DNA of 50,964 nt from an uncultured Clostridium sp. (GCA_900543325.1 UQQU01000013.1:1-50964), one strand, 5' to 3'. Shown: positions 25,601 through 34,617, counted from the stretch's first letter. Notes: generated by a model from the letters alone, not told the origin. Translations and numbers: made by a program.

Positions 25601-26380
25601 ATGAACGATAAAATAAAAATGAGAAATAAATTTATTTTTAGTATTAATCCTAAAAATTATGTTTATTTATATAAAGAAAAACTAAGCAAAGCATTTTTAT
25701 ATGTTTTAGTACTTGCTTTAATTATTGGAGTTATTCAAGGAGCTATGAGTACTGTAGTTATTTCTGCTTTAGAAAGAACTACAAAAATGATTTTAAAGCA
25801 AGATGAAGTTCAATTTGAAATGAAAGATGGAATATTAGATTTTAAGGCATCTCCTATAAAAGAGGAAGAAGGTCAAGCATTATTATATATAGATACAAAT
25901 AAGGGAATAGAAGATTTAGAATCTCTAAGAAGTATTACTGTTCATAAAGATATGGTAACCGTATTACTTAAAGATGGATTTATGATTAAGAGTGGATCAG
26001 AAAATATTACATATAAATATTCTGATTTAGGATTAGATAAAGTGGATTTTGATAATAGTTTTGTAATTGCAGCTCTAGAAAAAGTTGATATAGTTAAATA
26101 TATAGTTATTCCAATTATGATAATTTTTAATTTTGTACAATTAATAATATATGCATTATTAATTTCATTAGTAGGTTTATTAAGTAATCTAATTGTAAAT
26201 AGAAAGATAGAGTATAGAAAATTATTTAATCTTTCATTATATGCTGTTACATTACCTGCAATAATTAATTTAATATATCCAATTGGTGGATATTTTATTT
26301 TAGTTGGTGGAATTATATTAATATTTGGATTAAGTTATATAGATTTTTATAATGAAAAGCAAAATATAGAAAGCAAATAG
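25601..26380 (+). CDS. DUF1189 family membrane protein
   Basis: The 259-residue protein begins with a cytosolic stretch containing NPKNYVYLYKEKLSKAFLYVLVLAL, the DUF1189 start. A first membrane segment lies at about 30-50. An outer domain of about 100 residues follows, then three or four membrane segments near the C-terminus (VIPIMIIFNFVQLIIYALLI and beyond). The function of the family is unknown; in Bacillus it is linked to sugar-transport gene clusters only by position. The start is the ATG at 25601, because GGAGGAG directly precedes it, whereas the earlier ATG (25583) lacks a ribosome site. A tRNA-Arg gene follows. Confidence 0.85.
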   Translation: MNDKIKMRNKFIFSINPKNYVYLYKEKLSKAFLYVLVLALIIGVIQGAMSTVVISALERTTKMILKQDEVQFEMKDGILDFKASPIKEEEGQALLYIDTNKGIEDLESLRSITVHKDMVTVLLKDGFMIKSGSENITYKYSDLGLDKVDFDNSFVIAALEKVDIVKYIVIPIMIIFNFVQLIIYALLISLVGLLSNLIVNRKIEYRKLFNLSLYAVTLPAIINLIYPIGGYFILVGGIILIFGLSYIDFYNEKQNIESK

Positions 26381-26422
26381 TTAAATGTAAAAAATTTTAA
26401 TTGTTGATAAATTATAATTTTT

Positions 26423-26446
26423 GTGTTAACATAGACTTGTTAACAC
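26423..26446. repeat. 8-bp inverted repeat just before tRNA-Arg
   Basis: GTGTTAAC, an 8-bp spacer and GTTAACAC form a perfect inverted repeat ending 3 bp before the tRNA. A TATAAT at 26413-26418 would place it in the 5' leader of the tRNA precursor, where it could fold. Confidence 0.7.
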
Positions 26447-26449
26447 TAT

Positions 26450-26524
26450 GGAGCGTTAGTTAAACGGATATAACACGCCGCTACGGACGGCGCATTAAGG
26501 GTTCGATTCCTTTACGCTCTGCCA
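26450..26524 (+). tRNA. tRNA-Arg(ACG)
   Basis: Acceptor GGAGCGT/ACGCTCT (terminal G-T pair), discriminator G and an encoded CCA. The anticodon stem CGCCG/CGGCG holds CTACGGA, anticodon ACG, which is normally edited to ICG. The T arm GGGTTCGATTCCT is standard. Confidence 0.95.
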
Positions 26525-26527
26525 TAT

Positions 26528-26559
26528 AAGAACTGTTGAGTTTCAACAGTTCTTTTTTT
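26528..26559 (+). terminator. Terminator of tRNA-Arg
   Basis: AAGAACTGTTGA and TCAACAGTTCTT are complementary around GTT, followed by a T run. Confidence 0.95.
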
Positions 26560-26622
26560 ATTATAAAATTTTATGTTACTAGGAAAACTATTTTTAGAGT
26601 TAGAATAAAGAGGTAAAGATAT

Positions 26623-27756
26623 ATGATTGATATATTAATAAATCAAGTAGATGAACATAATGAAAGTAATATCCTAGCAACTCAAGAATTTAATCCAAGT
26701 GTAGTTTATTTCATAAAAGATAAAGATTCAGAAGAAAAAATGAAAACACTTAGATTATATTATGAAAAAAATTTTAGAAAAATTAAAATTAAAGAATTTT
26801 TTATTGAAGAAGGACATAAAGAAGAGTTAGAAAAAATAATAAAAAGCACGAAAGAGAAAAATATTTTAATTAATTTAACAGGAGGAAAAAGAATAAATTC
26901 TTTAATTTTGTTAGATTTGTGTATAAAAGAAAAGCTTACAGCTTTATATATAAATATTAAGAAACAAATTATGTATGAATTTAAAGAGAATATAGTAATA
27001 TATGAAAAAACTTTTGAAGATTTAGAGATTGATGATATTGTTAAGGCTTCAGGAGGAAAAATTGTTGAAGATTCTTCAGAATTATGTAATAAAAAGGATT
27101 TAATTTACTTTGCAGAAAAAATATCCAATAATTTAGAGTTATGGCATAAGTATAAACAACAATTATATGAATCAAGTATATTTGAACATGATAGTAATGA
27201 AACACAAAGAATATATATTCATACTCAATTTTTAGAATATGAAGAAATTAATTTATTAGATAAAATATTATCTAAATTTAAAGAAATGAATGAGATTAGT
27301 TATAGGAAAGAAAATGATAAAATAACTGTTAATTTTAATAATGACTATTTAAAAGCCTTTATATTTAAAAGTGGAACATGGTTAGAAATAGAAACAAATA
27401 AATTAATTAATAGTATTGAAGAGGTAGATGAAGCTAAAAATGGAGTAATGTTTTTATGGAATGATGGAAATCAATCTGTTAGAAATGAACTTGATGTTGT
27501 TGCGGTAAAAGATTCAGTTCCAATTTTTATTTCTTGTAAAGATAGTGATAAATATAATGAAATGGCATTAAACGAATTAAATGTATATGCTGCTAAATTT
27601 GGAGGAGAAAATTCTTATAAAATATTAGTGGCAACAAAAGAACCAATCAAATCTCCAGTAAGAACAAGAGCAAAGGAAATGGGGATTCATTTGATTATTT
27701 TTGATGGAAACGAAGAAAAATTCATTAAAGAAATTAAGAGTATAATAAATAACTAA
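26623..27756 (+). CDS. Orphan CARF/DUF1887 protein (Card1/Can2-like)
   Basis: The 377-residue protein has the DUF1887 layout. An N-terminal CARF domain (about 1-135) carries the ligand loop NLTGGKR at 84-90, followed by a middle wHTH-like part. A C-terminal restriction-like nuclease fold (about 245-375) shows GTWLE at 251-255 and NELD with Asp291. The lysine strand is FISCK, where Ser304 replaces the usual Glu and Lys306 is kept. Card1 and Can2 are nucleases activated by cyclic oligoadenylates from type III CRISPR systems. No cas gene or array is present here, so the activator and target are unknown. The gene converges on psd and shares a hairpin with it. Confidence 0.88.
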   Translation: MIDILINQVDEHNESNILATQEFNPSVVYFIKDKDSEEKMKTLRLYYEKNFRKIKIKEFFIEEGHKEELEKIIKSTKEKNILINLTGGKRINSLILLDLCIKEKLTALYINIKKQIMYEFKENIVIYEKTFEDLEIDDIVKASGGKIVEDSSELCNKKDLIYFAEKISNNLELWHKYKQQLYESSIFEHDSNETQRIYIHTQFLEYEEINLLDKILSKFKEMNEISYRKENDKITVNFNNDYLKAFIFKSGTWLEIETNKLINSIEEVDEAKNGVMFLWNDGNQSVRNELDVVAVKDSVPIFISCKDSDKYNEMALNELNVYAAKFGGENSYKILVATKEPIKSPVRTRAKEMGIHLIIFDGNEEKFIKEIKSIINN

Positions 27757-27775
27757 AGTGCAAAGCACTTTAGTT
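27751..27775. terminator. Shared hairpin of the convergent CARF and psd genes
   Basis: AACTAAAGTGC and GCACTTTAGTT are perfectly complementary around AAA. Both stop codons lie in the stem (27754-27756 plus, 27770-27772 minus). On the plus strand AAATTTTTC follows. Confidence 0.85.
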
Positions 27776-28660
27776 AAATTTTTCTCCTATTTTTTCCCCC
27801 ATAATAACTTTTGTTTCAAAGCCAAAGGATGATTGGATAAGTATATCATCATCTATATTTACTGTATTAGGTTTAAAGAAAAGAATAGTAGTAGAACCAC
27901 CAAACTTAAAATATGACTTTTCATCACCTTTAGAGACTTTTTTATTAGGTACATAACTTTGAACTATAGATCCAACGCAAGTTGCACCTACTTCCATAAG
28001 AATTACATCACCAAAATTTTCAGAGTGAAAAATAGACCATTCACGTTTGTTTTGGCAGTATAATTTAGGAACTCTTTCTAAAGCAGTAGGGTTAACTGAA
28101 TAATAATTTCCTTTAACTATATTTGATTTTTCAGGAATACCATTATCGATAAAGTGTAGTCTATGATAGTCTATTGGACATAATCTTAAAACTAGACAAG
28201 TTCCACCGGCGTATTCATTTGCAATAGGATTATCTTCTAATAATTCAGATAGGCTATAAGTAATACCTTTTACTTGTATTAAAGAATTTATATCAATATT
28301 AGTATAAGCTAACAAACGTCCATCACCAGGAGATATTAAGATATTTTTATCTTTATTAATAGGTCTAGCTTCTGGAATAAGTTTTCTGATGAAAAAATCA
28401 TTAAAACTTTTGAAATCAGAAGGATCATTAGTAAATATATCAGTATCAATATTAAAGTTTTTAATAAATGAGTTAATTTTTTTAGTACTAAATTTACTAT
28501 CGCAATAATTACCATATAATTTGGAAAAAAGTTTTCTTTTTATAAATAATTCAACAAAGCTTTTACCTATTGGTGACTCATAAGCCCATTTTATGTACTT
28601 TCCACCAGCAACATTCTCAGTATCATATTTATTTGTTTTTCTATTATAAATTTGTATCAT
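27770..28660 (-). CDS. psd: Phosphatidylserine decarboxylase proenzyme
   Basis: Psd converts phosphatidylserine to phosphatidylethanolamine at the membrane. The 296-residue proenzyme has the self-cleavage motif FGGST near the C-terminus, with cleavage expected between Gly255 and Ser256 to create the pyruvoyl group. Further family segments are SFNDFFIRKL, SPGDGRLLAY, LCPIDYHRLHFIDNG and VGATCVGSI. No pssA lies next to it in this window. GAGGT precedes the ATG on the minus strand. It is convergent with the CARF gene. Confidence 0.95.
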   Translation of the reverse strand: MIQIYNRKTNKYDTENVAGGKYIKWAYESPIGKSFVELFIKRKLFSKLYGNYCDSKFSTKKINSFIKNFNIDTDIFTNDPSDFKSFNDFFIRKLIPEARPINKDKNILISPGDGRLLAYTNIDINSLIQVKGITYSLSELLEDNPIANEYAGGTCLVLRLCPIDYHRLHFIDNGIPEKSNIVKGNYYSVNPTALERVPKLYCQNKREWSIFHSENFGDVILMEVGATCVGSIVQSYVPNKKVSKGDEKSYFKFGGSTTILFFKPNTVNIDDDILIQSSFGFETKVIMGEKIGEKFN

Positions 28661-28859
28661 AAGTTTACCTCATATTAATTATTGTAATTAAGAAAAATAT
28701 TATTATAAGTAAAAATACAATAATATTCTTATAATATATTAACATATTTTCTTTTAATAGTTTATTAACATTAATATAATAGAAAAATTATTTGAAAGTA
28801 TAAACTTAAAACTATAGAATAATTCATAGGAAGTAGTTTGTTAAATTGTGGAGGATAAT

Positions 28860-29420
28860 ATGAGCTTAGAAATAAAAATAATAAATGCAACTATAGATAT
28901 TTTTAGAGAAAAAGGCGTTAAATTTACCATGGACGATATTGCTAATAAATTAGGAGTTAGTAAAAGAACACTTTATGAAAATATAGATAGTAAAGAAACA
29001 TTATTAAGCTTATTAGTTGACGAGGTATTTGATTCAATTAAGCATCAAGGACAGGAAATAATTGAAGATGATAGTATAGAGGATTTAGAAAAGTTAAAGC
29101 GATTATTAACAATAATTCCAACTTCATATAATACTATTGATTATACAAAGATACACGAAATAAAGAAGTTTTATCCTAATATTTATGAAAAAATAATTAA
29201 TAGGTTAGATATATGCTGGAAACCAACAGAATTACTAATAAATAAATGTATTGAAGCTGGATTAATTAAAAAAGTAAATTTATCTCTTATGAAGAGCATT
29301 TTAATTGGTAGTATTAGAATTTTGATTGAAGATAATAATTTACATAAGGAAAACTTAGAGTATAAAGCCACTATGAAAAATATTGTAGATATAATGTTTG
29401 ATGGTTTAGTAATTAAATAA
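28860..29420 (+). CDS. TetR/AcrR-family transcriptional regulator
   Basis: The 186-residue protein begins with a TetR DNA-binding domain (about 5-50). The recognition part is FTMDDIANKLGVSKRTLYENIDSKETLL. The remaining helical domain should bind an effector that I cannot predict. The ATG at 28860 was chosen because GGAGG lies just upstream; the GTG before it is part of that site. The upstream space holds TATAAT at 28775-28780 and a direct repeat ATTAACAT (28738 and 28764) that could be an operator. Its target may be itself, or psd, which is divergently transcribed. Confidence 0.93.
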   Translation: MSLEIKIINATIDIFREKGVKFTMDDIANKLGVSKRTLYENIDSKETLLSLLVDEVFDSIKHQGQEIIEDDSIEDLEKLKRLLTIIPTSYNTIDYTKIHEIKKFYPNIYEKIINRLDICWKPTELLINKCIEAGLIKKVNLSLMKSILIGSIRILIEDNNLHKENLEYKATMKNIVDIMFDGLVIK

Positions 29421-29444
29421 AAGAGCCAGTAATACTGGCTCTTT
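29418..29444. terminator. Bidirectional terminator between the TetR and ABC-F genes
   Basis: AAAAGAGCCAGT and ACTGGCTCTTTT form a perfect stem with A tract and T tract on either side. The flanking genes converge on it. Confidence 0.95.
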
Positions 29445-29456
29445 TATTATCTTTTA

Positions 29457-31046
29457 TTATTCACCGAATTTTTCTAAGAATTCATCATATGTCATAGTTC
29501 TATCAAAGATAGATCCATCATCATTTACTCTTATAATTCTATTTGCAACTGTTTGAACGAATTGGTGGTCATGAGAAGCAAATAATACATTACTGTTATA
29601 GTCCTTTAATCCGTTATTTACAGCTGTAATTGATTCAAGGTCTAAGTGGTTAGTAGGTCCATCTAAAATTAATACATTTGCATTAGAAAGCATCATTCTA
29701 GAAAGCATACATCTAACCTTTTCTCCTCCAGATAATACATTAGCTTGTTTTAAAGCTTCTTCTCCAGAGAATAACATTCTTCCTAAGAATCCTCTAATAT
29801 AACTTTCAGATTTTTCTTCAGAGAATTGTCTTAACCAGTCAACTAAACTTAATGTACAATCGTTAAAGAATTCAGAGTTATCTTTAGGGAAGTATGCTTT
29901 AGTTATAGTGATACCCCATTTGAATTCACCAGCATCTGGTTCCATTTCTCCGTTGATTATCTTAAATAAAGTTGTAATTGCAATTTCATTTCCTACAAAA
30001 GCAATTTTTTCATCTTTATTTACTCTAAAGCTTACGTTATCTAAAACCTTAACTCCATCAACAGTTTTAGATAATCCTTCAACTACTAATATATCATTAC
30101 CAACTTCTCTTTCAGGTTTAAATCCAACGAATGGATATCTTCTGCTTGATGGTTGAATATCATCTAAAGTAATTTTTTCTAATAACTTCTTACGAGATGT
30201 TGCTTGTTTAGATTTAGAAGCATTAGCACTAAATCTAGCGATGAAGTCTTGTAATTCCTTAATTTTTTCTTCTTTTTTCTTATTTTGGTCTTTAGCCATT
30301 TGAGTAGCTAATTGGCTTGATTCATACCAGAAGTCATAGTTACCAACATATAATTTAATTTTACCGAAGTCAACATCAGCCATGTGAGTACAAACTTCGT
30401 TTAAGAAGTGTCTATCGTGTGATACAACTATAACTGTACCTTCAAAGTCACCTAAGAAAGTTTGAAGCCATTTAATTGATTTAATATCTAAGTGGTTAGT
30501 AGGCTCGTCCAGGATTAATATACCTGGGTTACCAAATAAAGCTTGAGCAAGTAATACTTTAACTTTTTCAGCACCAGTTAATTCTGACATTAATTTATAG
30601 TGTGCATCAGTTCCGATTCCTAAACCTTGTAATAAAGATGATGCTTCAGATTCAGCTTCCCAACCATTTAATTCAGCAAACTCACCTTCTAATTCAGCAG
30701 CTTTAATTCCGTCTTCATCTGAGAAGTCAGGTTTAGCATATAAAGCATCTTTTTCTTTCATTATAGTATGTAATCTTTCATTACCCATTATAACTGTTTC
30801 TAAAACAGGGAATTCATCATATTTATAATGGTCCTGACTTAAAACAGACATTCTTGTATTTGGAGCAATTATAACTTCACCAGTATTTGGTTCAACTTCT
30901 CCAGATAATATTTTTAAGAATGTAGATTTTCCAGCTCCGTTAGCACCAATAACACCATAGCAGTTACCAGGAGTAAATTTAATATTAACATCTTCAAATA
31001 ATTTACGAGACCCATATCTTAAACTTACATTTAAAACATTTATCAC
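29457..31046 (-). CDS. ABC-F family ATPase (YkpA/YbiT-like)
   Basis: The 529-residue protein has two ATPase domains and no membrane segment, like ABC-F translation factors that act on ribosomes. Domain 1 is canonical: Walker A GANGAGKST at 34-42 and Walker B LILDEPTNHLD. The linker (about 240-290) is rich in Lys. Domain 2 departs from the norm. Its P-loop reads FVGNEIAITT without the invariant lysine, and its Walker B reads LILDGPTNHLD with Gly463 for the catalytic Glu. The signature LSGGEK and the switch His (ASHDHQF) are kept. This may be a trait of this subfamily. It is followed by the shared terminator and read away from the hemolysin III gene. Confidence 0.92.
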   Translation of the reverse strand: MINVLNVSLRYGSRKLFEDVNIKFTPGNCYGVIGANGAGKSTFLKILSGEVEPNTGEVIIAPNTRMSVLSQDHYKYDEFPVLETVIMGNERLHTIMKEKDALYAKPDFSDEDGIKAAELEGEFAELNGWEAESEASSLLQGLGIGTDAHYKLMSELTGAEKVKVLLAQALFGNPGILILDEPTNHLDIKSIKWLQTFLGDFEGTVIVVSHDRHFLNEVCTHMADVDFGKIKLYVGNYDFWYESSQLATQMAKDQNKKKEEKIKELQDFIARFSANASKSKQATSRKKLLEKITLDDIQPSSRRYPFVGFKPEREVGNDILVVEGLSKTVDGVKVLDNVSFRVNKDEKIAFVGNEIAITTLFKIINGEMEPDAGEFKWGITITKAYFPKDNSEFFNDCTLSLVDWLRQFSEEKSESYIRGFLGRMLFSGEEALKQANVLSGGEKVRCMLSRMMLSNANVLILDGPTNHLDLESITAVNNGLKDYNSNVLFASHDHQFVQTVANRIIRVNDDGSIFDRTMTYDEFLEKFGE

Positions 31047-31243
31047 TCAACATACCTCATTTCATTTCTTATTCTTTCGATATTATAACATAAAGTTTTT
31101 ATCTTTTCATGAAAATATGCAATATTAGGATAGTGAATTAGTGAGAATTCTGCAAAAAAAATCATTGTAAAATTTTTATATACATAAAATGATTTAATAA
31201 CGAAAAAAAGAATTAATATTTAAATATGTAATAAAAAGAAAAA
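31047..31243. other. Gap upstream of the ABC-F gene
   Basis: About 200 bp of AT-rich DNA holding the ABC-F promoter region on the minus strand. I see an AAATCATT/AATGATTT repeat around 31160-31195 and no coding potential. Confidence 0.5.
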
Positions 31244-31265
31244 AAGCCGAATAATTTCGGCTTAA
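31244..31265 (-). terminator. Terminator of the hemolysin III family gene
   Basis: AAGCCGAA and TTCGGCTT pair around a 4-nt loop. On the minus strand TTTTTTTC follows. Confidence 0.9.
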
Positions 31266-31288
31266 AATAATTAATTACATAGATTTAA

Positions 31289-31936
31289 CTATATTACATA
31301 AGTGTATACGCAAATAAAATGACTTAAACTACCTAATAATATAAATATGTGAAATATTTCGTGAAAGCCCCAATTACCTATAGTTAATTTTTTTGATTTA
31401 GTTGCATATATAATTCCACCGATTGTATAAAGAATACCACCAAGAACTAACCAAAATAAACTTATTCCAGGTAAAATAGCAGCTAAAGGTTTAATCATAA
31501 ATAAAGCAGCCCATCCCATTCCAATATACATTACACTATCAACCCAGCAAGGACAATTAAACCAACAAAGTTTAAATATAATCCCTGCAATAGCAAGAGT
31601 AATCATTACTACAAACATTGTAATACCAAATTTACCACCAATAGAAAGTAAGCAAAATGGGGCATAAGATCCAGCAATTAAAACAAAAATCATTGAGTGA
31701 TCAAGTTTTTTAAAAATAGAAATTACTTTTTCACTAGAAATTATTCCGTGATAAGTTCCAGAAGTCATATATAAAAGAATTAAACTAATTCCAAAAATAG
31801 TAACAGATAATATTGCAATACTAGAAGCATTTGATGATATAGTTTTAATCAACATTGCGATTAAAGCAAGTAAAGATAATCCAGCTCCAGCAAGATGAGT
31901 AATAGAGTTAATCGGTTCTCTTAATTTTTTGTACAT
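31289..31936 (-). CDS. Hemolysin III family membrane protein
   Basis: The 215-residue protein has seven hydrophobic segments and the PAQR/hemolysin III signatures. These are EPINSITHLAGA near the start, SGTYHG, KKLDHSMIFVLIAGSYAPFCL, and HEIFHIFILLGSLSHF at the end. The conserved His/Asp residues are those proposed to bind zinc. The family is a membrane hydrolase-like group; haemolytic activity is shown for few members and should not be assumed here. The ATG (start MYKKLREP) was chosen because GAGAGGTG lies upstream on the minus strand. The GTG in that site is unlikely to be the start. Confidence 0.9.
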   Translation of the reverse strand: MYKKLREPINSITHLAGAGLSLLALIAMLIKTISSNASSIAILSVTIFGISLILLYMTSGTYHGIISSEKVISIFKKLDHSMIFVLIAGSYAPFCLLSIGGKFGITMFVVMITLAIAGIIFKLCWFNCPCWVDSVMYIGMGWAALFMIKPLAAILPGISLFWLVLGGILYTIGGIIYATKSKKLTIGNWGFHEIFHIFILLGSLSHFICVYTYVI

Positions 31937-32155
31937 ATAAATAAACACCTCTCAATTCAACATATAGTTTTTAAAACTACATGATATTATATTAATATTA
32001 TTTATTATATGTGCAAAAGAGTCAAAGTTTATAATAGGGGATTTAAGGAAATTATCATTAATTACATCAAATATTCTTGCAAATATTAGTAAATGCTATT
32101 ATTATTAAATGTAGAAATGATATGGTATGGTTTTTAAAACTATGTGGAGGATACT

Positions 32156-32728
32156 ATGGATACATTAGAAATATTAAATAGTTTACACTTGGAAAGTAAT
32201 ATAAAGTTAGATGAAATACCAGAGATTGATTTATACATGGATCAAGTAATACAATTATTTGAATCAAAGTTAAGTGAGCAAAAAAGAAAAGAAGATGAAA
32301 AGATATTAACAAAAACTATGATTAATAATTATGCCAAAGGTAAGTTGTTATTACCAATAAAAAATAAGAAGTATTCAAAAGAGCATATAATATTAATGTC
32401 TTTAATTTATAATTTAAAGGGGGCATTATCTATTAATGATATAAAGCTTTCTTTAGATAAGATTATAAATAAATCAGAAGAAGAAAATTATCCATTAAGA
32501 GAATTATACTCTTGCTTTTTAGAGGAATGCATAAATGATGAAAATAATTTTAAAGAAGATGTTATTAATAAAATTGAAAGTATAAATAACAAAGTTGATG
32601 AAAATAAAGTATTAAATAGCGAATTTGAAAAAAGATTTTTATTGTTATGTTCTTTAGTAAATATGAGTAATATGTATAGAAGAATGAGTGAAAAATTAAT
32701 TGATGAATTTTTTGATGAACAGGAGTAA
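32156..32728 (+). CDS. DUF1836 domain protein
   Basis: The 190-residue protein matches DUF1836, a family with a MerR-like winged helix. The segment LTKTMINNYAKGKLLLPIKNKKYSKEHI (about 60-90) is its hallmark. The function is not known; a DNA-binding role is inferred. A stretch rich in Glu and Lys occupies the C-terminal half. The start ATG at 32156 follows GGAGG at the proper distance. The next gene begins 3 bp after its stop, so the two are probably co-expressed. Confidence 0.8.
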   Translation: MDTLEILNSLHLESNIKLDEIPEIDLYMDQVIQLFESKLSEQKRKEDEKILTKTMINNYAKGKLLLPIKNKKYSKEHIILMSLIYNLKGALSINDIKLSLDKIINKSEEENYPLRELYSCFLEECINDENNFKEDVINKIESINNKVDENKVLNSEFEKRFLLLCSLVNMSNMYRRMSEKLIDEFFDEQE

Positions 32729-32731
32729 TAT

Positions 32732-34426
32732 ATGAAAAATGCAAGTGATTTAAAAAGAGAACTAGATAGAATCAATGGTCGAGGATATAAGTCATATAAA
32801 GATTTAGAGGGACAATATAAATTTAATAACTATATATTAAGCATAGATCATGTTCAAGGAGATCCATTTGCATCACCATCAAGAGTTAGGGTAATAGTGG
32901 AAAGTAAGGTTAATAAATTTCCAGGTCAATTATTTAATGAGAGGTATAGGAAAACTGCACTATGTGATTTTTTAACTAGATTATTTAGCAAAAATATATA
33001 TAAATATGGTGAAAAAATATTTGGTTCAGGTAAGAGTGGACTTTTAGAAATAAGTAGATGTCCACAGCAGATATTAGAAAGAACCTCAATAGTAATAGAT
33101 AATGAAAAAATTGAAGCAAGATTTTATGTAGGTTTTCCTGCAAGAGGTAGAAGTGTATTGTCAGCTGAATTAGAAAAGATATTATTTAATATTTTACCTA
33201 ACATAGTAGAGAACACTTTAATTTACAATAATATAAACAATAAAGCTTTGGATGAAAGAATAAATTTAGTTCAAGATCAAGAGTTTATTAGAAGTGAACT
33301 TAAAAAGAGAAAATTAGTTGCCTTTGTAGCTAATAATTCTATTTTGCCAAGAGAAAGTGGAGTTTCACAAAAACCATTAAAAGATGGAAAGAAGTTTATA
33401 TCACCTAAAGAATTAGAAGTAGAGTTTAATACACCAAATAGAGGAGTTATAAAAGGAATGGGAATACCAGAGGGAATAACTCTTATAGTTGGTGGTGGAT
33501 ATCATGGTAAGTCTACACTTCTTAGGGCATTAGAACTTGGTGTATATAATCATATTGAAGGCGATGGTAGAGAGTTTGTTATTACTGATGATAGTGCTTT
33601 AAAAGTAAGAGCTGAGGATGGAAGATCAATAACTAAAACAGATATATCACTATTTATAAATAATCTTCCTAATGGAAAAGATACAGTTAAGTTTTATACA
33701 GAGAATGCAAGTGGAAGTACATCTCAAGCAGCTAATATTGTTGAAGGAATTGAAAGTGGAACAAAAGTATTTTTAATTGATGAAGATACTTCAGCAACTA
33801 ATTTTATGATTAGAGATACTATTATGCAACAGCTTGTAGCAAAGGATAAGGAGCCAATAACTCCATTTATTGATGTAGCAAAAAGTCTTTATAATAAAAA
33901 AGGTATATCAACTATATTAGTTGCAGGAAGCTCAGGGGACTTTTTTGATATTGCAGATTTAGTTATTCAAATGGATAATTATGAACCTTTTGAAGTTACG
34001 AAAAGGGCTAAGGATTTAAGTAAAGGAAATAAGGAGCATAATAAAGATTTAGATATTAATATTAATTTTAATAGAGTAATACTTAAAGGGACTATAGAGT
34101 CTGGACCAAAAGGTATTAAAATAAAAACTCTAGGTAAGGATGGACTTTCTATTAATAGAGATAATATAGATTTAAGAGCTGTTGAACAGATTGTAGATAG
34201 TGAGCAATTAAATACTATAGGTGCCATAATGAAATATGTTGAAAATAATTTAATGGGAAAAGATTTAACTTTAATTGAAATTGCAGACAAAGTAATTGAG
34301 GATATAAATGATAATCTTATTAATATTGATAGTACAAAAGGTGGATATGGAAGTCTTGCTATTGTAAGGAAACAAGAATTAATAAGTGCCTATAATAGGT
34401 TTAGAAAGCTACGAGTTAAGAAATAA
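32732..34426 (+). CDS. ABC-class ATPase (COG3044)
   Basis: The 564-residue protein belongs to the COG3044 group of soluble ABC-class ATPases. It opens with the family segment SIDHVQGDPFASPSRVRV and has Walker A GGGYHGKST at 254-262. The ABC signature region is near TENASGSTSQAANIVEGIE, and Walker B is VFLIDEDTSATNFMIRD. No membrane domain is present. The biological role is not established. It forms a pair with the DUF1836 gene 3 bp upstream. A weakly marked ribosome site (AACAGGAGTAATAT) precedes the ATG. A tRNA-Glu gene follows. Confidence 0.9.
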   Translation: MKNASDLKRELDRINGRGYKSYKDLEGQYKFNNYILSIDHVQGDPFASPSRVRVIVESKVNKFPGQLFNERYRKTALCDFLTRLFSKNIYKYGEKIFGSGKSGLLEISRCPQQILERTSIVIDNEKIEARFYVGFPARGRSVLSAELEKILFNILPNIVENTLIYNNINNKALDERINLVQDQEFIRSELKKRKLVAFVANNSILPRESGVSQKPLKDGKKFISPKELEVEFNTPNRGVIKGMGIPEGITLIVGGGYHGKSTLLRALELGVYNHIEGDGREFVITDDSALKVRAEDGRSITKTDISLFINNLPNGKDTVKFYTENASGSTSQAANIVEGIESGTKVFLIDEDTSATNFMIRDTIMQQLVAKDKEPITPFIDVAKSLYNKKGISTILVAGSSGDFFDIADLVIQMDNYEPFEVTKRAKDLSKGNKEHNKDLDININFNRVILKGTIESGPKGIKIKTLGKDGLSINRDNIDLRAVEQIVDSEQLNTIGAIMKYVENNLMGKDLTLIEIADKVIEDINDNLINIDSTKGGYGSLAIVRKQELISAYNRFRKLRVKK

Positions 34427-34532
34427 ATTATATATATTAAATAATAAATAATTTTAAAAAAATGGAAAAAATATCTAGTATATTTTCGTGAGATATGGTA
34501 ATATTAATATTGTAAAGTAAATAATTTACAAT

Positions 34533-34607
34533 GGCTTGTTGGTCAAGAGGTCAAGACGTCACCCTCTCACGGTGAAATCAGGGGTTCGATTCCCCTACAG
34601 GTCACCA
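34533..34607 (+). tRNA. tRNA-Glu(CTC)
   Basis: Acceptor GGCTTGT/ACAGGTC (two G-T pairs), discriminator A and an encoded CCA. The anticodon loop CTCTCAC gives CTC, reading GAG. The T arm is GGGGTTCGATTCCCC. The CTC isoacceptor is additional to the usual TTC form. Confidence 0.95.
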
Positions 34608-34617
34608 TATCAAGGAT

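Noticed and set aside
26450..27775. CRISPR array near the CARF protein
   Set aside because: I looked for regularly spaced direct repeats on both sides and saw none. Only the tRNA-Arg and simple hairpins are present.
29908..30156. Plus-strand frame inside the ABC-F gene
   Set aside because: It is a shadow frame of a clear ABC-F protein, without ribosome site or recognisable features.
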